Of a DNA stretch of 64,000 nucleotides, positions 44,994-54,170 are shown piece by piece. Where the stretch lies: NCBI GenBank assembly GCA_017438745.1, contig JAFRUS010000107.1:32939-96938 (forward strand), given 5' to 3'. The notes under the pieces were generated by a model. The model saw only the letters and a program-made list of their open reading frames with translations. It searched no databases and had not been told where the DNA came from. Position 1 is the stretch's first letter; every line of letters begins with the position of its first letter. Origin of the DNA: Oscillospiraceae bacterium. Lineage in GTDB: Bacteria > Bacillota > Clostridia > Oscillospirales > Ruminococcaceae. Position numbers and translations under genes: made by a program.

Positions 44994-45176
44994 CCATAAC
45001 GCATCAACCACGCCTTAAGTACGATAACCATCGTATACGAATAAAAAAGCAAAAGCCGGCAATGTGGGGGATGGTGAAGGAAAGAGAGTGCAGAGAGAAA
45101 ACCTTAAGCAGGGGGAGAAATGCCGTGCTTTTGTGGGCTTTTATCGTTCTCCCCCTGCATATGGTTGTCTCTTTGC
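44994..45176 (-). repeat. defence-cassette boundary repeat, copy 5
   Basis: About 183 bp in minus orientation, with the GCAGGGGGAGAA-type stem seen also in copies 6 and 7. Confidence 0.9.
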
Positions 45177-45299
45177 TCTTCACTAACAGTAAGAGATACA
45201 TAATCCTACGATAATATAAAGACTCCCGCGCAACATCAGATTGATTACACGAGAGTCATTTATCACATTATTTTTTGATTGATTCAAGTAGTAGTCCGA

Positions 45300-45480
45300 A
45301 TGAATTAATTTCACTTCAGAAAAATTGTGAACTGTTCTTCAGTAGGATACTTGCAGAATTATGGAAGTGCTGTGAGCAGATAATTCAAATATCCCAACAC
45401 TTCTAAATTATTCATCTTGGCATTTTCAATTATGCTGAACACATATGCGCTTGCTTCTGTGCCTTCAAATACAACCTTTT
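45300..45480 (-). pseudogene. IS66-type transposase C-terminal remnant
   Basis: Minus-strand translation gives KVVFEGTEASAYVFSIIEN then AKMNNLEVLGYLNYLLTALP and a stop, then FCKYPTEEQFTIF. This matches the C-terminal end of IS66 transposases (G-x-x-AS-x-x-x-SIIE-A-K...YL-x-x-L). There is an internal stop and no upstream gene body, so it is a dead fragment. Along with copy 5 and a weak hairpin near 45217-45258 it accounts for the 508-bp gap 44982-45489. Confidence 0.7.
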
Positions 45481-45489
45481 ATTTCTATG

Positions 45490-45846
45490 CTACTTTTTTT
45501 GAAGCTCATTTATTAATAAAAATTTTAATGCTTTAGGAAGAACACTTTGTTCTATAATATCTATATTTTCTGAAAAGAATTTGTTTGATTCATTAGTAAT
45601 AGTTTCATCTGCTGTAGATGAAACTATTATTGAAGAGATGATAATTTTATGATTATTCACTTCAGCAAAAGCATATCTGTTAAAACTCTTACCATTAATA
45701 ACAGTTAAATCAAAAGCAACTTTTCCATTCTCAATAAATGAGATATAATTATTCAAAAAACTGTTTATAGGGTTTTCATGGGTAGTAGCAATTATTAAAA
45801 AATCATATTGACTATCAGATAATTTTATTCTGTAGTAGTTATTCAT
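45490..45846 (-). CDS. rnlB: RnlB-type antitoxin
   Basis: 118 aa, start with AGGAGGTGATTTT upstream. No motif on its own, but it lines up by eye with E. coli RnlB along its length: IIATTHENPINSF against the RnlB segment ending FENPLSS, GKVAFDL against GEILFDL, and a following NG....R(Y/F) then an aliphatic strand. Length also agrees (RnlB 123 aa). It follows the RnlA-like gene by 33 bp in the same order as E. coli rnlAB. It should neutralise the toxin. Confidence 0.72.
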   Translation of the reverse strand: MNNYYRIKLSDSQYDFLIIATTHENPINSFLNNYISFIENGKVAFDLTVINGKSFNRYAFAEVNNHKIIISSIIVSSTADETITNESNKFFSENIDIIEQSVLPKALKFLLINELQKK

Positions 45847-45879
45847 AAAATCACCTCCTGTTCTACATATTCGAAATAA

Positions 45880-47598
45880 TCATAACACTTTCTTAGCTAC
45901 TTCATCTATCAATTCGAGTGCATCATTTAATATTGCATCAGCTTCAGATTTATCAAAAATCATTCTTGTTAACATTAATATTTGATTAGCATGAAAATAA
46001 ACATGACGTGATTGCTTAAGATAATTGTATAATTCCTCCAGACAATTAATGTAAATAGGATCAGATATGCTATTTGATATCTTCTGTAACACAACAAATC
46101 TTGATGTTTTGTCTCCGCGAATTGAAGGCTCAAATACTTCGGAGAAATTTTTATGTTCTCCACTTCCTTTTACAGCATCTGGATTAATGATGATTGACTT
46201 ATTCAAAAGCAGTTTTAATAAAAGATACTCCACACCTTTCAACACTGAGAAAACATAACAACTATATTCTTCTACCTCAATTTGAGAATTTGATAATGAT
46301 ATAGAAGGAGAAATCATTTTTTTAAATTCCTCTTCTAATTTATCATAAGCATTAGGCAATCTCTCTTTCAAAATGTCTCTCGCTTCAGCAACTGAAATAT
46401 TTGCTTTATATACTTCTTTCTGTTTTTCATTTATTTCTTCCTCAGTTACTTCATCTTGCATTGACATTATATACATTAACTGCGAGAACAAATACGCTGG
46501 ATTCCCCTGGAAAGTAACAGTATTATTTGTGAAACGCTTGATTGTAATTTTATCACCGAAAGCACTTTTATATTTAAATAGTTTATATTTAGGATTGACA
46601 AATTGCTCCTCTGAAAAGAGCGTTACTTTTTCATTTTGATTAAGATAATCCGTAATTTTGTCAAACACTTCATTACTTATTCGATTGAAAGTGCAGTGAG
46701 CGTTTTCATGTTTATTTTGAAAACACTTGGTTCCGAGTTTATTCAAGAATAAACTGTTGAATATATTATTATTGCCAACACCTTTTATAGTTGCTGAACC
46801 ATCATTTCTAAAATACACATCTATCTGATGCTTGTTTTCATTAACTCTATATACTAATCTTTCAGCTACGCCATTGGGAGAAAAGCTTTCTTTTACAAAC
46901 TTTTCTTGCCAAAGTTCGTTTCCGCATTCTGATAATAATTCTTCAAAGTTATCTCTATCAGCATATACATTTATTTTGTTTATACTTTCTTCTTTTAATT
47001 CTGTTCCTGCAATTGCGTTTTTAGCTAATTCATCAGCTATATCATTATATTTATCACCTGAATGCCCTTTTACTTTAAAAAACCTTATTGAAAGTATATC
47101 TTTTATGCTGTCAAAATACTCTTTATATTCAATAGTTTTAGGCTTTGTAGGAGTCCAATCACCTGTACACCATTTAGCTATTCCTTCATAATCATGATAT
47201 ATGTCAAGACTTGAATAGCCATTTTTTATACAGTATTCCATAGCTTTTCGTGCAGCAGCAATTTCACCAGCAACATTATGCATTTCTATCATGTCTTTTT
47301 CTGATTCATCAAATCGTTCGGATAATCTAATCTCATTATCATCGATTATCATAACAATACCATAAGAAAATAATTTTTGAGCATCATCATAACTACCATC
47401 AACATATGCAATTACATCAGACTTTTCAACTTCGCTAACTGTTGTATCAATACCGAGATAAGCTTTAGCTTCGGATATATCTGTAAAGCCTTTATAAAGT
47501 GCACCAGAATAACCTTTAATCTGCGCTTCACATTCTTCCCATGTATTGAATAATCCAATATTTCTTCCATTTTTCACTGCATATATTTTCTTGCTCAT
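45880..47598 (-). CDS. rnlA: RNase HI-RnlA fusion toxin
   Basis: 572 aa. Residues 1-50 are the RNase H1 N-terminal/viroplasmin hybrid-binding domain. Residues 60-200 are a complete RNase HI with the four acidic active-site residues D67 (VDGSY), E112 (AGEIAAA), D136 (HDYEG) and D188 (ADELAK). From about 205 on it matches RnlA, ending with the HEPN-type RNase motif R531-HVYF-H536, then ANQILMLTRMI..EADAIL. In E. coli RnlA, an RNase LS toxin that cleaves mRNA of T4 mutants, is stimulated by RNase HI, so this fusion joins the two partners in one chain. Confidence 0.8.
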   Translation of the reverse strand: MSKKIYAVKNGRNIGLFNTWEECEAQIKGYSGALYKGFTDISEAKAYLGIDTTVSEVEKSDVIAYVDGSYDDAQKLFSYGIVMIIDDNEIRLSERFDESEKDMIEMHNVAGEIAAARKAMEYCIKNGYSSLDIYHDYEGIAKWCTGDWTPTKPKTIEYKEYFDSIKDILSIRFFKVKGHSGDKYNDIADELAKNAIAGTELKEESINKINVYADRDNFEELLSECGNELWQEKFVKESFSPNGVAERLVYRVNENKHQIDVYFRNDGSATIKGVGNNNIFNSLFLNKLGTKCFQNKHENAHCTFNRISNEVFDKITDYLNQNEKVTLFSEEQFVNPKYKLFKYKSAFGDKITIKRFTNNTVTFQGNPAYLFSQLMYIMSMQDEVTEEEINEKQKEVYKANISVAEARDILKERLPNAYDKLEEEFKKMISPSISLSNSQIEVEEYSCYVFSVLKGVEYLLLKLLLNKSIIINPDAVKGSGEHKNFSEVFEPSIRGDKTSRFVVLQKISNSISDPIYINCLEELYNYLKQSRHVYFHANQILMLTRMIFDKSEADAILNDALELIDEVAKKVL

Positions 47599-47633
47599 AA
47601 TCAGCTCTCCTCTACAATATAGTTTAATATCTA

Positions 47634-47662
47634 ATTATATCATATATTCGCAGCCATCGCAA
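47634..47662 (-). promoter_or_regulatory. rnlAB promoter
   Basis: Minus-strand TTGCGA (47662-47657), 17-bp spacer, TATAAT (47639-47634). Start site about 30 bases before the ATG. Confidence 0.6.
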
Positions 47663-47804
47663 TCAGCAAAACTGACAAATCTTCTCATCAAATTCATTAC
47701 ATGAATTCATTAATATTATAAGTAAATAGGTGTAAACTTTCTCATATCATTTTCTTTTACTCTATTTTTTCTGTCGTTCTAATACATCTTAATAAAATCC
47801 GTCA

Positions 47805-50800
47805 TCATTTATCTGATACTTCACTTTCCATACTTTCATCATACGCCTTATGCACCTGAACATCAACTGCAGTGTCTTCGCTTCTTATTTCATATTTCTT
47901 TTCAGGCAAGCCGTATACATTAACACTTTGATGCCCCGTAGTAAATGAATTTTCTTCAAGATAATCACGCTTTCCGAACATCATCATTTCAAGATCTGAA
48001 GTATGATACTCAGTATACTTACCAATATCATCAATATACTTTTCTATTCTGTTTACCTGCTTCAGATTTTCTATCCTGTCAGTATAATCGTCCGGCATAA
48101 CTACGAACAAATAATCTCTTGCTCTGCTGATTGCAACATTCAGAATAGTTTTCTTGTTAAGGAACATATCTTTGCTTTCAGAAATATATGCCGGAGTATT
48201 GAAAACAACAAAAATAATGTCACACTCATCTCCCTGAAAACTGTGAATAGTTCCTACCTGAATTTCAATTCCGGCGGGATATTTTTCTGATGCAGTCAGT
48301 TTTTCAATAAGATCAGCCTGTGCACGATACGGTGCTATAACACCCACTCTGAATTTTGTGCCATGATTATTTTCAGAGATAAGTTTCGAAATAAAAAGCG
48401 TAAATTCATAAGTGAACAATGCAGAATAGATCTGATAAGAACTGCTGTTGTTAAGGCGTTTTGGACGGTAAATACTTTCATACCGGCTTACCGGAAACTT
48501 TATTATATTGAGTGGCTCAACATTGATCTTATTTCCTATATTTAACGGACGCAGTGACTCTGATGTTCTGTTATGTTTCAGAATACCGTCATATGCAAAC
48601 CTACTGAAGACTGTACCGATTTCAGGAACACTTCGATACTGAGTCTGAAGTGAAACAACTTTATAATCATGCGGAACAGTTGTCGGATTACTGAACGAAT
48701 TCAACTTAACCATCTTATAGATGTTCTGATCTTTCCAGAGTTCTACTGAAGTAATAGGTTCAATCTGGAACGGATCACCTGCTATGATAAACTTTTCAGG
48801 ATTCTGTTTGTAAAGCGGATAAATTATATTCACTATCGGAATCATTGAAGCTTCATCAATAATGATATAATCCCACTTGATATCTCTCAGATACAGCTGC
48901 ATTCCCTGTGGAAAATAGAAATCATAAGTGAATCTGGCTATTGTTGTTACAGTAACATTCTTATATGCTTTCCTTATGTCATATGAACGTTCCTTATAGA
49001 CTCCGCTCTGTTCTATCTGTTCATCGGATGTTCCGCCAAATCTCAATAGCCAGTCTTTATAAGAATGATCTGCTTTCATTGTGGTCATTACTCTTTGAAC
49101 CAGAACATCTGCTGCTTTATTGGTTGGTGTAAGAACAAGTACTCTACAACCGCTTTCCTGTTTCATTAATGGAATAATTACCTCTGAGGCAAGATATGTT
49201 GTCTTACCTGTACCAGGAGGGCCGAAAACAAATTCTATATTCTCACACAGATGTTCCTTCATGTTATAATCTGGAGCATAACCAAGTCCTGAAAAACATT
49301 CCTTAAGACTTTCCATAAGAAATGCCGGGCTCTGAACATCTATTTTTGCTTCATTGACTTTTACCAGTTCTGCTTCAGTCATTTTCAATTCAGATTTCAG
49401 TTTTATTCTGAGAGTATAAGACTTTACATTTGCTACTTCAGCTATCAGACGTGTCTGAGTATCGCCACTGTGAAGCACCACCGGAAAATCAGACAGGTCT
49501 TCAATAAACTGCGGAATGTATCTGTTCGGATGTTTAAGGATAAGCGTTCTTTTTGTCCCTGCTTCCAGTTCTACGCTGGCAAATGAAATTGAAACTTCCC
49601 TGCTTGAATTATTCGCAGTACTTGAATTAAGCAGTTCCATTTCAAGAAGTGTTTTAAACCATGAGTAAGAATAGACTGGTGTACTTTCAGCAGTATTCTG
49701 AAGTTCTTCCTGCATAACGATTTTCTCTACTGCCTGAGCCGCCTTCTCCTTTTCGGTTTCTACTTTTCGCTTGTAGTCAACAGTCTTAGGCGTATATTCA
49801 TCTTCGTCTGCAGGATCATCGTCTATGATTATTTTTTTCTTAGCTTCTGGTCTTTGCTTATCCGTTTCAGCACGTTCAAAAATGTCTGCTGCAACTTTTA
49901 TAACAGAATCTGACACCTTTGTTTTCAATGCAGCACTTTCAAAAGCAGTTCTTATTCCTAAACTCTCTGTTTCAGATGAATTTTCTTCATTATCAGAGTT
50001 TATTGGCTTACTTGTATTCTGTACCGTTACCCCATTCTGCTCCGTCTGGCGATTCTGAGAGGCAAGAGCTTTGGCTCTTTTCTCGATTTCCTTTTCTTTT
50101 GCAAGTCTGAGAAGATCCTCTTTAGTAATATTATATTCTTTACACAGCCTGCCTATTTCAATATCTTTTTTCTGATTTTCAGAAAGGAGCTCGTCATTGT
50201 CAAGATTTGATCCGAACTTTAAAAATGCTATCAGTTTTCTGGCTGCTGAAGATTCAGTATCATATTCATCCGATAGATCATTTATATCAAGATCAGCAGG
50301 GCTCCACATACTAGCTTCTTTATCAAAAAGCCAGCACTTTGTTCTTAGCTTCTCAATTACAGAAGATTTATATTCAATTTTATGAGGTCGCGAATAATAA
50401 TAATCACAAGTAGCCGTCAATAAATTTTCAAGATCACTCTTTTCACTAGAAATCAAGTTCAAAAGACTATTCCAAACGAAAAAAGTAGTCGTCATTCCGC
50501 AATATTCTTCATCATGGTCAAGAAATTCATCTAAACCATCAATCGTTTTCTCATAATAGGTTATTTTTCTGGTTGAACGTTCAGGTTTAGGTAAATAATA
50601 AGACCACTGTTCTACTTCTTCATCGCTTAAAATTCTAGTTATAATTCCAGGGGTTTCATTCACTCCAAGTTTAATCAGAAACTCCCTTATTTTTGACTCA
50701 TTTTCCTCGCCACAAATATTATTATAATATTTTTCATTTAAAAAATAACGGGATGTTTTATAAAGAAAATAAAATCTTAACTCACGTGACGGAAAATAAA

Positions 50801-52727
50801 TATTTTCCGCTTTCTTCTTTAGTATGGTGTTTTCATCTTTTATATCATAGCATTCAATAAAACTTAATTCCTTTATTGAAGATATAAAGCGGCCAAGTTC
50901 AGTGTGTGTTAACGAAAGATAATATTTAAAAAACGTTCTGAAAACTTCACTATAATCAACCACTGATCCGGTTTTTAATTCTCTAATCAAATCATAAACA
51001 TGGTCTTTTAGAGAAGGAAATGTTATTTCGATTTTCTCAAAAAATTCGCGAGTTTCTTTAACTGATAATAGGTCTTTTCTAACCGTTCTGTATCCAGAAA
51101 TGCCTTCCATAGGAAAATAGATCATATGCTTACCGTCTTCATCAAACGCTGGAATAGCTTTTGAATCTTGATCCAAAAATAACGGAGCATACTTTGCAAT
51201 ATCTGTTCTATTTCTTGTATCACCAAGCCACTTATAAAACTTTTGAAGCCATTCTGTACTCTGCCTTTCTATAAATTCCGCATCGATACAATAAACATTT
51301 CTAGTGACTAAATATCTGGTTTTAATTTTTAAAAGATTATCTTCATTAAGAATACCTTGAGTAATCTGTTTTATATAATCATTCAGTTTCCTATTTGAAT
51401 GAGCAATATCATCACGTCCTATTGAACAGAAAACAAGTTTAGCTTTCGGATTACGGCAGAGATAAGCAACCTGCTCATCTGAAAACAAATCTGCAATTGT
51501 AAGGTTAGACACTGTAAAAGCATCCTTAGCATTTACATATCCATCTCTTGAAGGAATTATTTTCTGTGAACTGAACGCCGCAAGTATTCTACGCATAATA
51601 GGTTTAAATGATATTCTGCTCGTATCACCTATCGGCGCAAAATCATCTTCAGAAATTGGAATGATATCAAGAATACTGTCAGTAATATATTTATGTCCTT
51701 CAGTTGTTCCAATTGAAATAAGATGCATAAATGAATCAGCTGACAAATCTGCAAGCAAATCAACCATTCTCTCATTATGTCGTATACCGGCACGAACACC
51801 TTCACGGCTGTCTGTTAGAAGAAAAGGAGCGTGGATAAGAAAATTAAGTCCGGTTTCTTCTTTTGTAGTAAAATAACAGAACGCTGGTTCTTTGACTGGA
51901 ATAAGATTGTCTTCCTCATCAAGAAAATAGCCGATACTATATCTCAGTCCGTCTTTTTTTCTTGAGAACAAAAACAGATTTGTAGTTACTTCTTCATCAG
52001 GTGCTATTTTGATAAGTGATACTTTTTCAACAACATCTGCTCCAAAAGTGTACTCTCTGCTTATTCTTTTTCTGTATGCACCTGTAAAACCGCCTATCGT
52101 ATAAACGATTGATGCAAGATTTCCAAGAAACAAAACCGGATATTTAAGAGTCTTTAATTTTGCTTCTATGTCGCTATACGTCTGCACAGGATCAATGCTT
52201 TTATTATCAAATGGAAAAACGAATAATGTCTCATCCGCTCCCCTGTCAGGATAATCATTTTCGAGTGCAACAGGAACTATATATCGTTCAATTTTAAATC
52301 TGAACTTCGGATCATAAACATGAGGTGTTGAAGTATACTGAAAAACTGCTTTAAAACCAACACCAAACTTACCGATTTTATTTTCCTGAGTTGTCTTATT
52401 TGAAAACGCAATACCTGTTATTGCATTAATGTCGCCGAGTCTGCCTTCTTTTGAATCAGCATCTTCTGAAACTGGATTACTAATCGAAAAATATCTTTTT
52501 CCGTTATGCGCAAAAATAAGCCGGTCTTTTTCCAGAACAAAACGAGCTGAAGTTGCACCTGCATCATCGGCATTCTGAATCAGTTCATAAATAAAGTGAG
52601 CCTGGTCAGAATACTTCTCTACGATACTTCTCCACATTGTTCTGTTAGACGGCTTTTCAAATGTATCTGCACTTTCCGAACGGTCACGATAAAGTGCTTC
52701 CATATATTTTTGTTCCTGTTGATTCAT
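47805..52727 (-). CDS. giant GHKL-ATPase / SF1 helicase defence candidate
   Basis: 1640 aa. N-terminus is a sacsin/Hsp90-type GHKL ATPase: IYELIQNADDAGATS (about 46-60) with the N-box Asn and Asp, and GKFGVGFKAVFQYTS (about 118-132). The centre (200-950) has no clear motif, then a charged linker (about 880-1010). The C-terminus is an UPF1-like SF1 helicase: Walker A FGPPGTGKTT (about 1167), DEASMIPI (about 1289), QYRSVPEIG, GTIHSFQGDE and AISRARDYLFVV (about 1535). No nuclease motif was found. Similar GHKL-helicase fusions sit in defence islands. It lies alone with its own promoter. Confidence 0.82.
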   Translation of the reverse strand: MNQQEQKYMEALYRDRSESADTFEKPSNRTMWRSIVEKYSDQAHFIYELIQNADDAGATSARFVLEKDRLIFAHNGKRYFSISNPVSEDADSKEGRLGDINAITGIAFSNKTTQENKIGKFGVGFKAVFQYTSTPHVYDPKFRFKIERYIVPVALENDYPDRGADETLFVFPFDNKSIDPVQTYSDIEAKLKTLKYPVLFLGNLASIVYTIGGFTGAYRKRISREYTFGADVVEKVSLIKIAPDEEVTTNLFLFSRKKDGLRYSIGYFLDEEDNLIPVKEPAFCYFTTKEETGLNFLIHAPFLLTDSREGVRAGIRHNERMVDLLADLSADSFMHLISIGTTEGHKYITDSILDIIPISEDDFAPIGDTSRISFKPIMRRILAAFSSQKIIPSRDGYVNAKDAFTVSNLTIADLFSDEQVAYLCRNPKAKLVFCSIGRDDIAHSNRKLNDYIKQITQGILNEDNLLKIKTRYLVTRNVYCIDAEFIERQSTEWLQKFYKWLGDTRNRTDIAKYAPLFLDQDSKAIPAFDEDGKHMIYFPMEGISGYRTVRKDLLSVKETREFFEKIEITFPSLKDHVYDLIRELKTGSVVDYSEVFRTFFKYYLSLTHTELGRFISSIKELSFIECYDIKDENTILKKKAENIYFPSRELRFYFLYKTSRYFLNEKYYNNICGEENESKIREFLIKLGVNETPGIITRILSDEEVEQWSYYLPKPERSTRKITYYEKTIDGLDEFLDHDEEYCGMTTTFFVWNSLLNLISSEKSDLENLLTATCDYYYSRPHKIEYKSSVIEKLRTKCWLFDKEASMWSPADLDINDLSDEYDTESSAARKLIAFLKFGSNLDNDELLSENQKKDIEIGRLCKEYNITKEDLLRLAKEKEIEKRAKALASQNRQTEQNGVTVQNTSKPINSDNEENSSETESLGIRTAFESAALKTKVSDSVIKVAADIFERAETDKQRPEAKKKIIIDDDPADEDEYTPKTVDYKRKVETEKEKAAQAVEKIVMQEELQNTAESTPVYSYSWFKTLLEMELLNSSTANNSSREVSISFASVELEAGTKRTLILKHPNRYIPQFIEDLSDFPVVLHSGDTQTRLIAEVANVKSYTLRIKLKSELKMTEAELVKVNEAKIDVQSPAFLMESLKECFSGLGYAPDYNMKEHLCENIEFVFGPPGTGKTTYLASEVIIPLMKQESGCRVLVLTPTNKAADVLVQRVMTTMKADHSYKDWLLRFGGTSDEQIEQSGVYKERSYDIRKAYKNVTVTTIARFTYDFYFPQGMQLYLRDIKWDYIIIDEASMIPIVNIIYPLYKQNPEKFIIAGDPFQIEPITSVELWKDQNIYKMVKLNSFSNPTTVPHDYKVVSLQTQYRSVPEIGTVFSRFAYDGILKHNRTSESLRPLNIGNKINVEPLNIIKFPVSRYESIYRPKRLNNSSSYQIYSALFTYEFTLFISKLISENNHGTKFRVGVIAPYRAQADLIEKLTASEKYPAGIEIQVGTIHSFQGDECDIIFVVFNTPAYISESKDMFLNKKTILNVAISRARDYLFVVMPDDYTDRIENLKQVNRIEKYIDDIGKYTEYHTSDLEMMMFGKRDYLEENSFTTGHQSVNVYGLPEKKYEIRSEDTAVDVQVHKAYDESMESEVSDK

Positions 52728-52800
52728 AGTTAATTCCCCTTTACTATATCAATAACTAACCCTGTTTAAAAATCATAAAAAGAATAAAGAAGTTACTTTT

Positions 52801-52829
52801 ATTTTATCACAGAATGTTGAATTTGTCAA
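52801..52829 (-). promoter_or_regulatory. promoter of the GHKL-helicase gene
   Basis: Minus-strand TTGACA (52829-52824), 17-bp spacer, TAAAAT (52806-52801). The 496-bp gap 52728-53223 otherwise holds repeat copy 6, a terminator and a gene-tail remnant. Confidence 0.6.
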
Positions 52830-52916
52830 TTTAAACACAATTAAATTGACGTACTCATGATATTTTGTTTGAAAATACAGTTTGGTAATATTCCCATAAT
52901 CTAATTCAATACTTCT

Positions 52917-53098
52917 CCATAACGCATCAACCACGCCTTAAGTACACTAACCTTCGCATACGAATAAAAGCAAAAGCAGGCAATGAGGGGGATGGTGAAA
53001 GAAAGAGAGTGCAGAGAGAAAACCTTAGGCAGGGGGAGAAATGCCGCGCTTTTGTGGGCTTTTATCGTTCTCCCCCTGCATATGGTTGTCTCTTTGCA
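52917..53098 (-). repeat. defence-cassette boundary repeat, copy 6
   Basis: 182 bp in minus orientation. Near-identity to copy 7 continues past the end for about 105 bp (GCCGTAACAAATGAAATTTG and the following hairpin), so copies 6 and 7 form a ~290-bp duplicated boundary. Confidence 0.9.
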
Positions 53099-53133
53099 TA
53101 GCCGTAACAAATGAAATTTGCAGCTCATAAGAA

Positions 53134-53180
53134 TAAAAAACGATCCCTGGAAGCAGTACTTTCATACCGTTCCAGAGATC
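53134..53180 (-). terminator. terminator after the PIN toxin gene
   Basis: GATCCCTGG pairs with CCAGAGATC; on the minus strand it is followed by GTTTTTTATT. Member of a four-copy hairpin family. Confidence 0.7.
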
Positions 53181-53195
53181 TGTGATCTGATTAAA

Positions 53196-53228
53196 TTACA
53201 TCACAAGTGGTTTACCAAGCGATTCAGC
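53196..53228 (-). pseudogene. C-terminal remnant of an XRE-type antitoxin gene
   Basis: Reads AESLGKPLVM then stop in one frame, overlapping the last bases of the PIN gene, which ends in a different frame. The same tail occurs at 54055-54117. Confidence 0.5.
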
Positions 53229-53658
53229 ATGTCAAAGCCCATTCTTCTACAGTAATACATTTTATATCTTTAAACTGTCTTAATTGTTTATCATTGGTAA
53301 GAAATAAATCGCAATTTGATTTTATTGCAACTGCAAGCTGAAGTGAATCCATTGCTTTAAAATCTTTGTATCTGGCTCTTATTAAAGCAGCTGTTTCTGC
53401 GATTTCCGTTGATATTGGAACAAGTTTAATTCCGCATGTACTGGTAAATTCATAAAATACATCTATTTTCTCTTGATTATTTGTCCTGTAAGGATAAACA
53501 AGGTATTCTTCACATGTAATAACTGATGAAATAATTGATTTACCATTTAATAATATCTCTTCAAAAATCGATTTAGCTTTATTACCAAAATTCACATCAT
53601 TATCGAGGAAATATATGAGAGGAGTTGTGTCAAGGAAAACTTTATTATATTCTGTCAT
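53224..53658 (-). CDS. PIN-domain toxin (VapC-like)
   Basis: About 144 aa from ATG 53658 (MTEYNKVFLDTTPL). PIN-fold RNase residues: Asp in VFLDTTPLIYFLDND, Glu in TCEEYL, Asp in KAMDSLQLA and the NDKQLRQF end, the usual acidic set for a metal-dependent ribonuclease. The start overlaps the antitoxin gene by 14 bp. Its last codons read through a junction with an older gene tail, so the C-terminus (EEWALTC) may have been altered on insertion. Confidence 0.85.
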   Translation of the reverse strand: MTEYNKVFLDTTPLIYFLDNDVNFGNKAKSIFEEILLNGKSIISSVITCEEYLVYPYRTNNQEKIDVFYEFTSTCGIKLVPISTEIAETAALIRARYKDFKAMDSLQLAVAIKSNCDLFLTNDKQLRQFKDIKCITVEEWALTC

Positions 53659-53866
53659 TATTGCGCAACTCCCGGATAAATTCACCAGCATCTCCATTGA
53701 ACATTTTCGGACCACGTCCCATAAACTTAGTTAAATCGATATTTTTATTGGACTGATCGGTACTGATATCTAAAGTAACTATGACTTTCTGACCTTTCTG
53801 AATAGGAATATCTTCATTAATTACTATGTAAGAGCCATTATAATATCCATTTACAGCTGTTAGCAT
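53645..53866 (-). CDS. antitoxin of the PIN toxin pair
   Basis: 73 aa. N-terminal swapped-hairpin-like part NGYYNGSYIVINEDIPIQKGQKVIVTLD resembles the small antitoxins found before PIN toxins, and the C-terminal LTKFMGRGPKMF..AGEFIRELRNND is the likely toxin-binding tail. Gene overlap and order (antitoxin first) support the role. Its operator was not identified. Confidence 0.78.
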   Translation of the reverse strand: MLTAVNGYYNGSYIVINEDIPIQKGQKVIVTLDISTDQSNKNIDLTKFMGRGPKMFNGDAGEFIRELRNNDRI

Positions 53867-53995
53867 AATATCGCCCCCTGTTTTGTTTGATAATAAATGT
53901 TAATATATAAAAGATATTGCGGTTAGTAATCCTGTTTTAGTACAATTATACCATATTTCAGTACTGAAATCAATAAAATTTCTTCAGTTTGAATC

Positions 53996-54039
53996 GAAAA
54001 GATCCCTGAAAGCAGTACTTTCATACCGTTCCAGGGATC
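53996..54039 (-). terminator. terminator after the Rpn nuclease gene region
   Basis: GATCCCTGAA pairs with CCAGGGATC around an AGTACTTTCATACCG loop, and TTTTC follows on the minus strand. Second of the hairpin family. Confidence 0.65.
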
Positions 54040-54054
54040 TGATATCTGATTAAA

Positions 54055-54117
54055 TTACATCACAAGCGATTTGCCGAGTGATTCTGCTATCTGTTTTAAT
54101 GTATCAACGTTTAATTC
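54055..54117 (-). pseudogene. C-terminal remnant of an XRE-type antitoxin gene (longer copy)
   Basis: An in-frame tail ELNVDTLKQIAESLGKSLVM then stop, the form of the last helix of HigA-like helix-turn-helix antitoxins. No start or upstream domain remains. The rest of the 304-bp gap 53867-54170 contains only this tail and the terminator. Confidence 0.55.
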
Positions 54118-54170
54118 GGTGTGACGCTTATTTTGTCATTATCGCGTAACTTCCTATTTAAACTATTCAT

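Noticed and set aside
45217..45258. Hairpin near 45217 as a strong terminator
   Set aside because: The stem GACTCCCGCG/CACGAGAGTC is imperfect with a long loop, so it is not listed as a feature.
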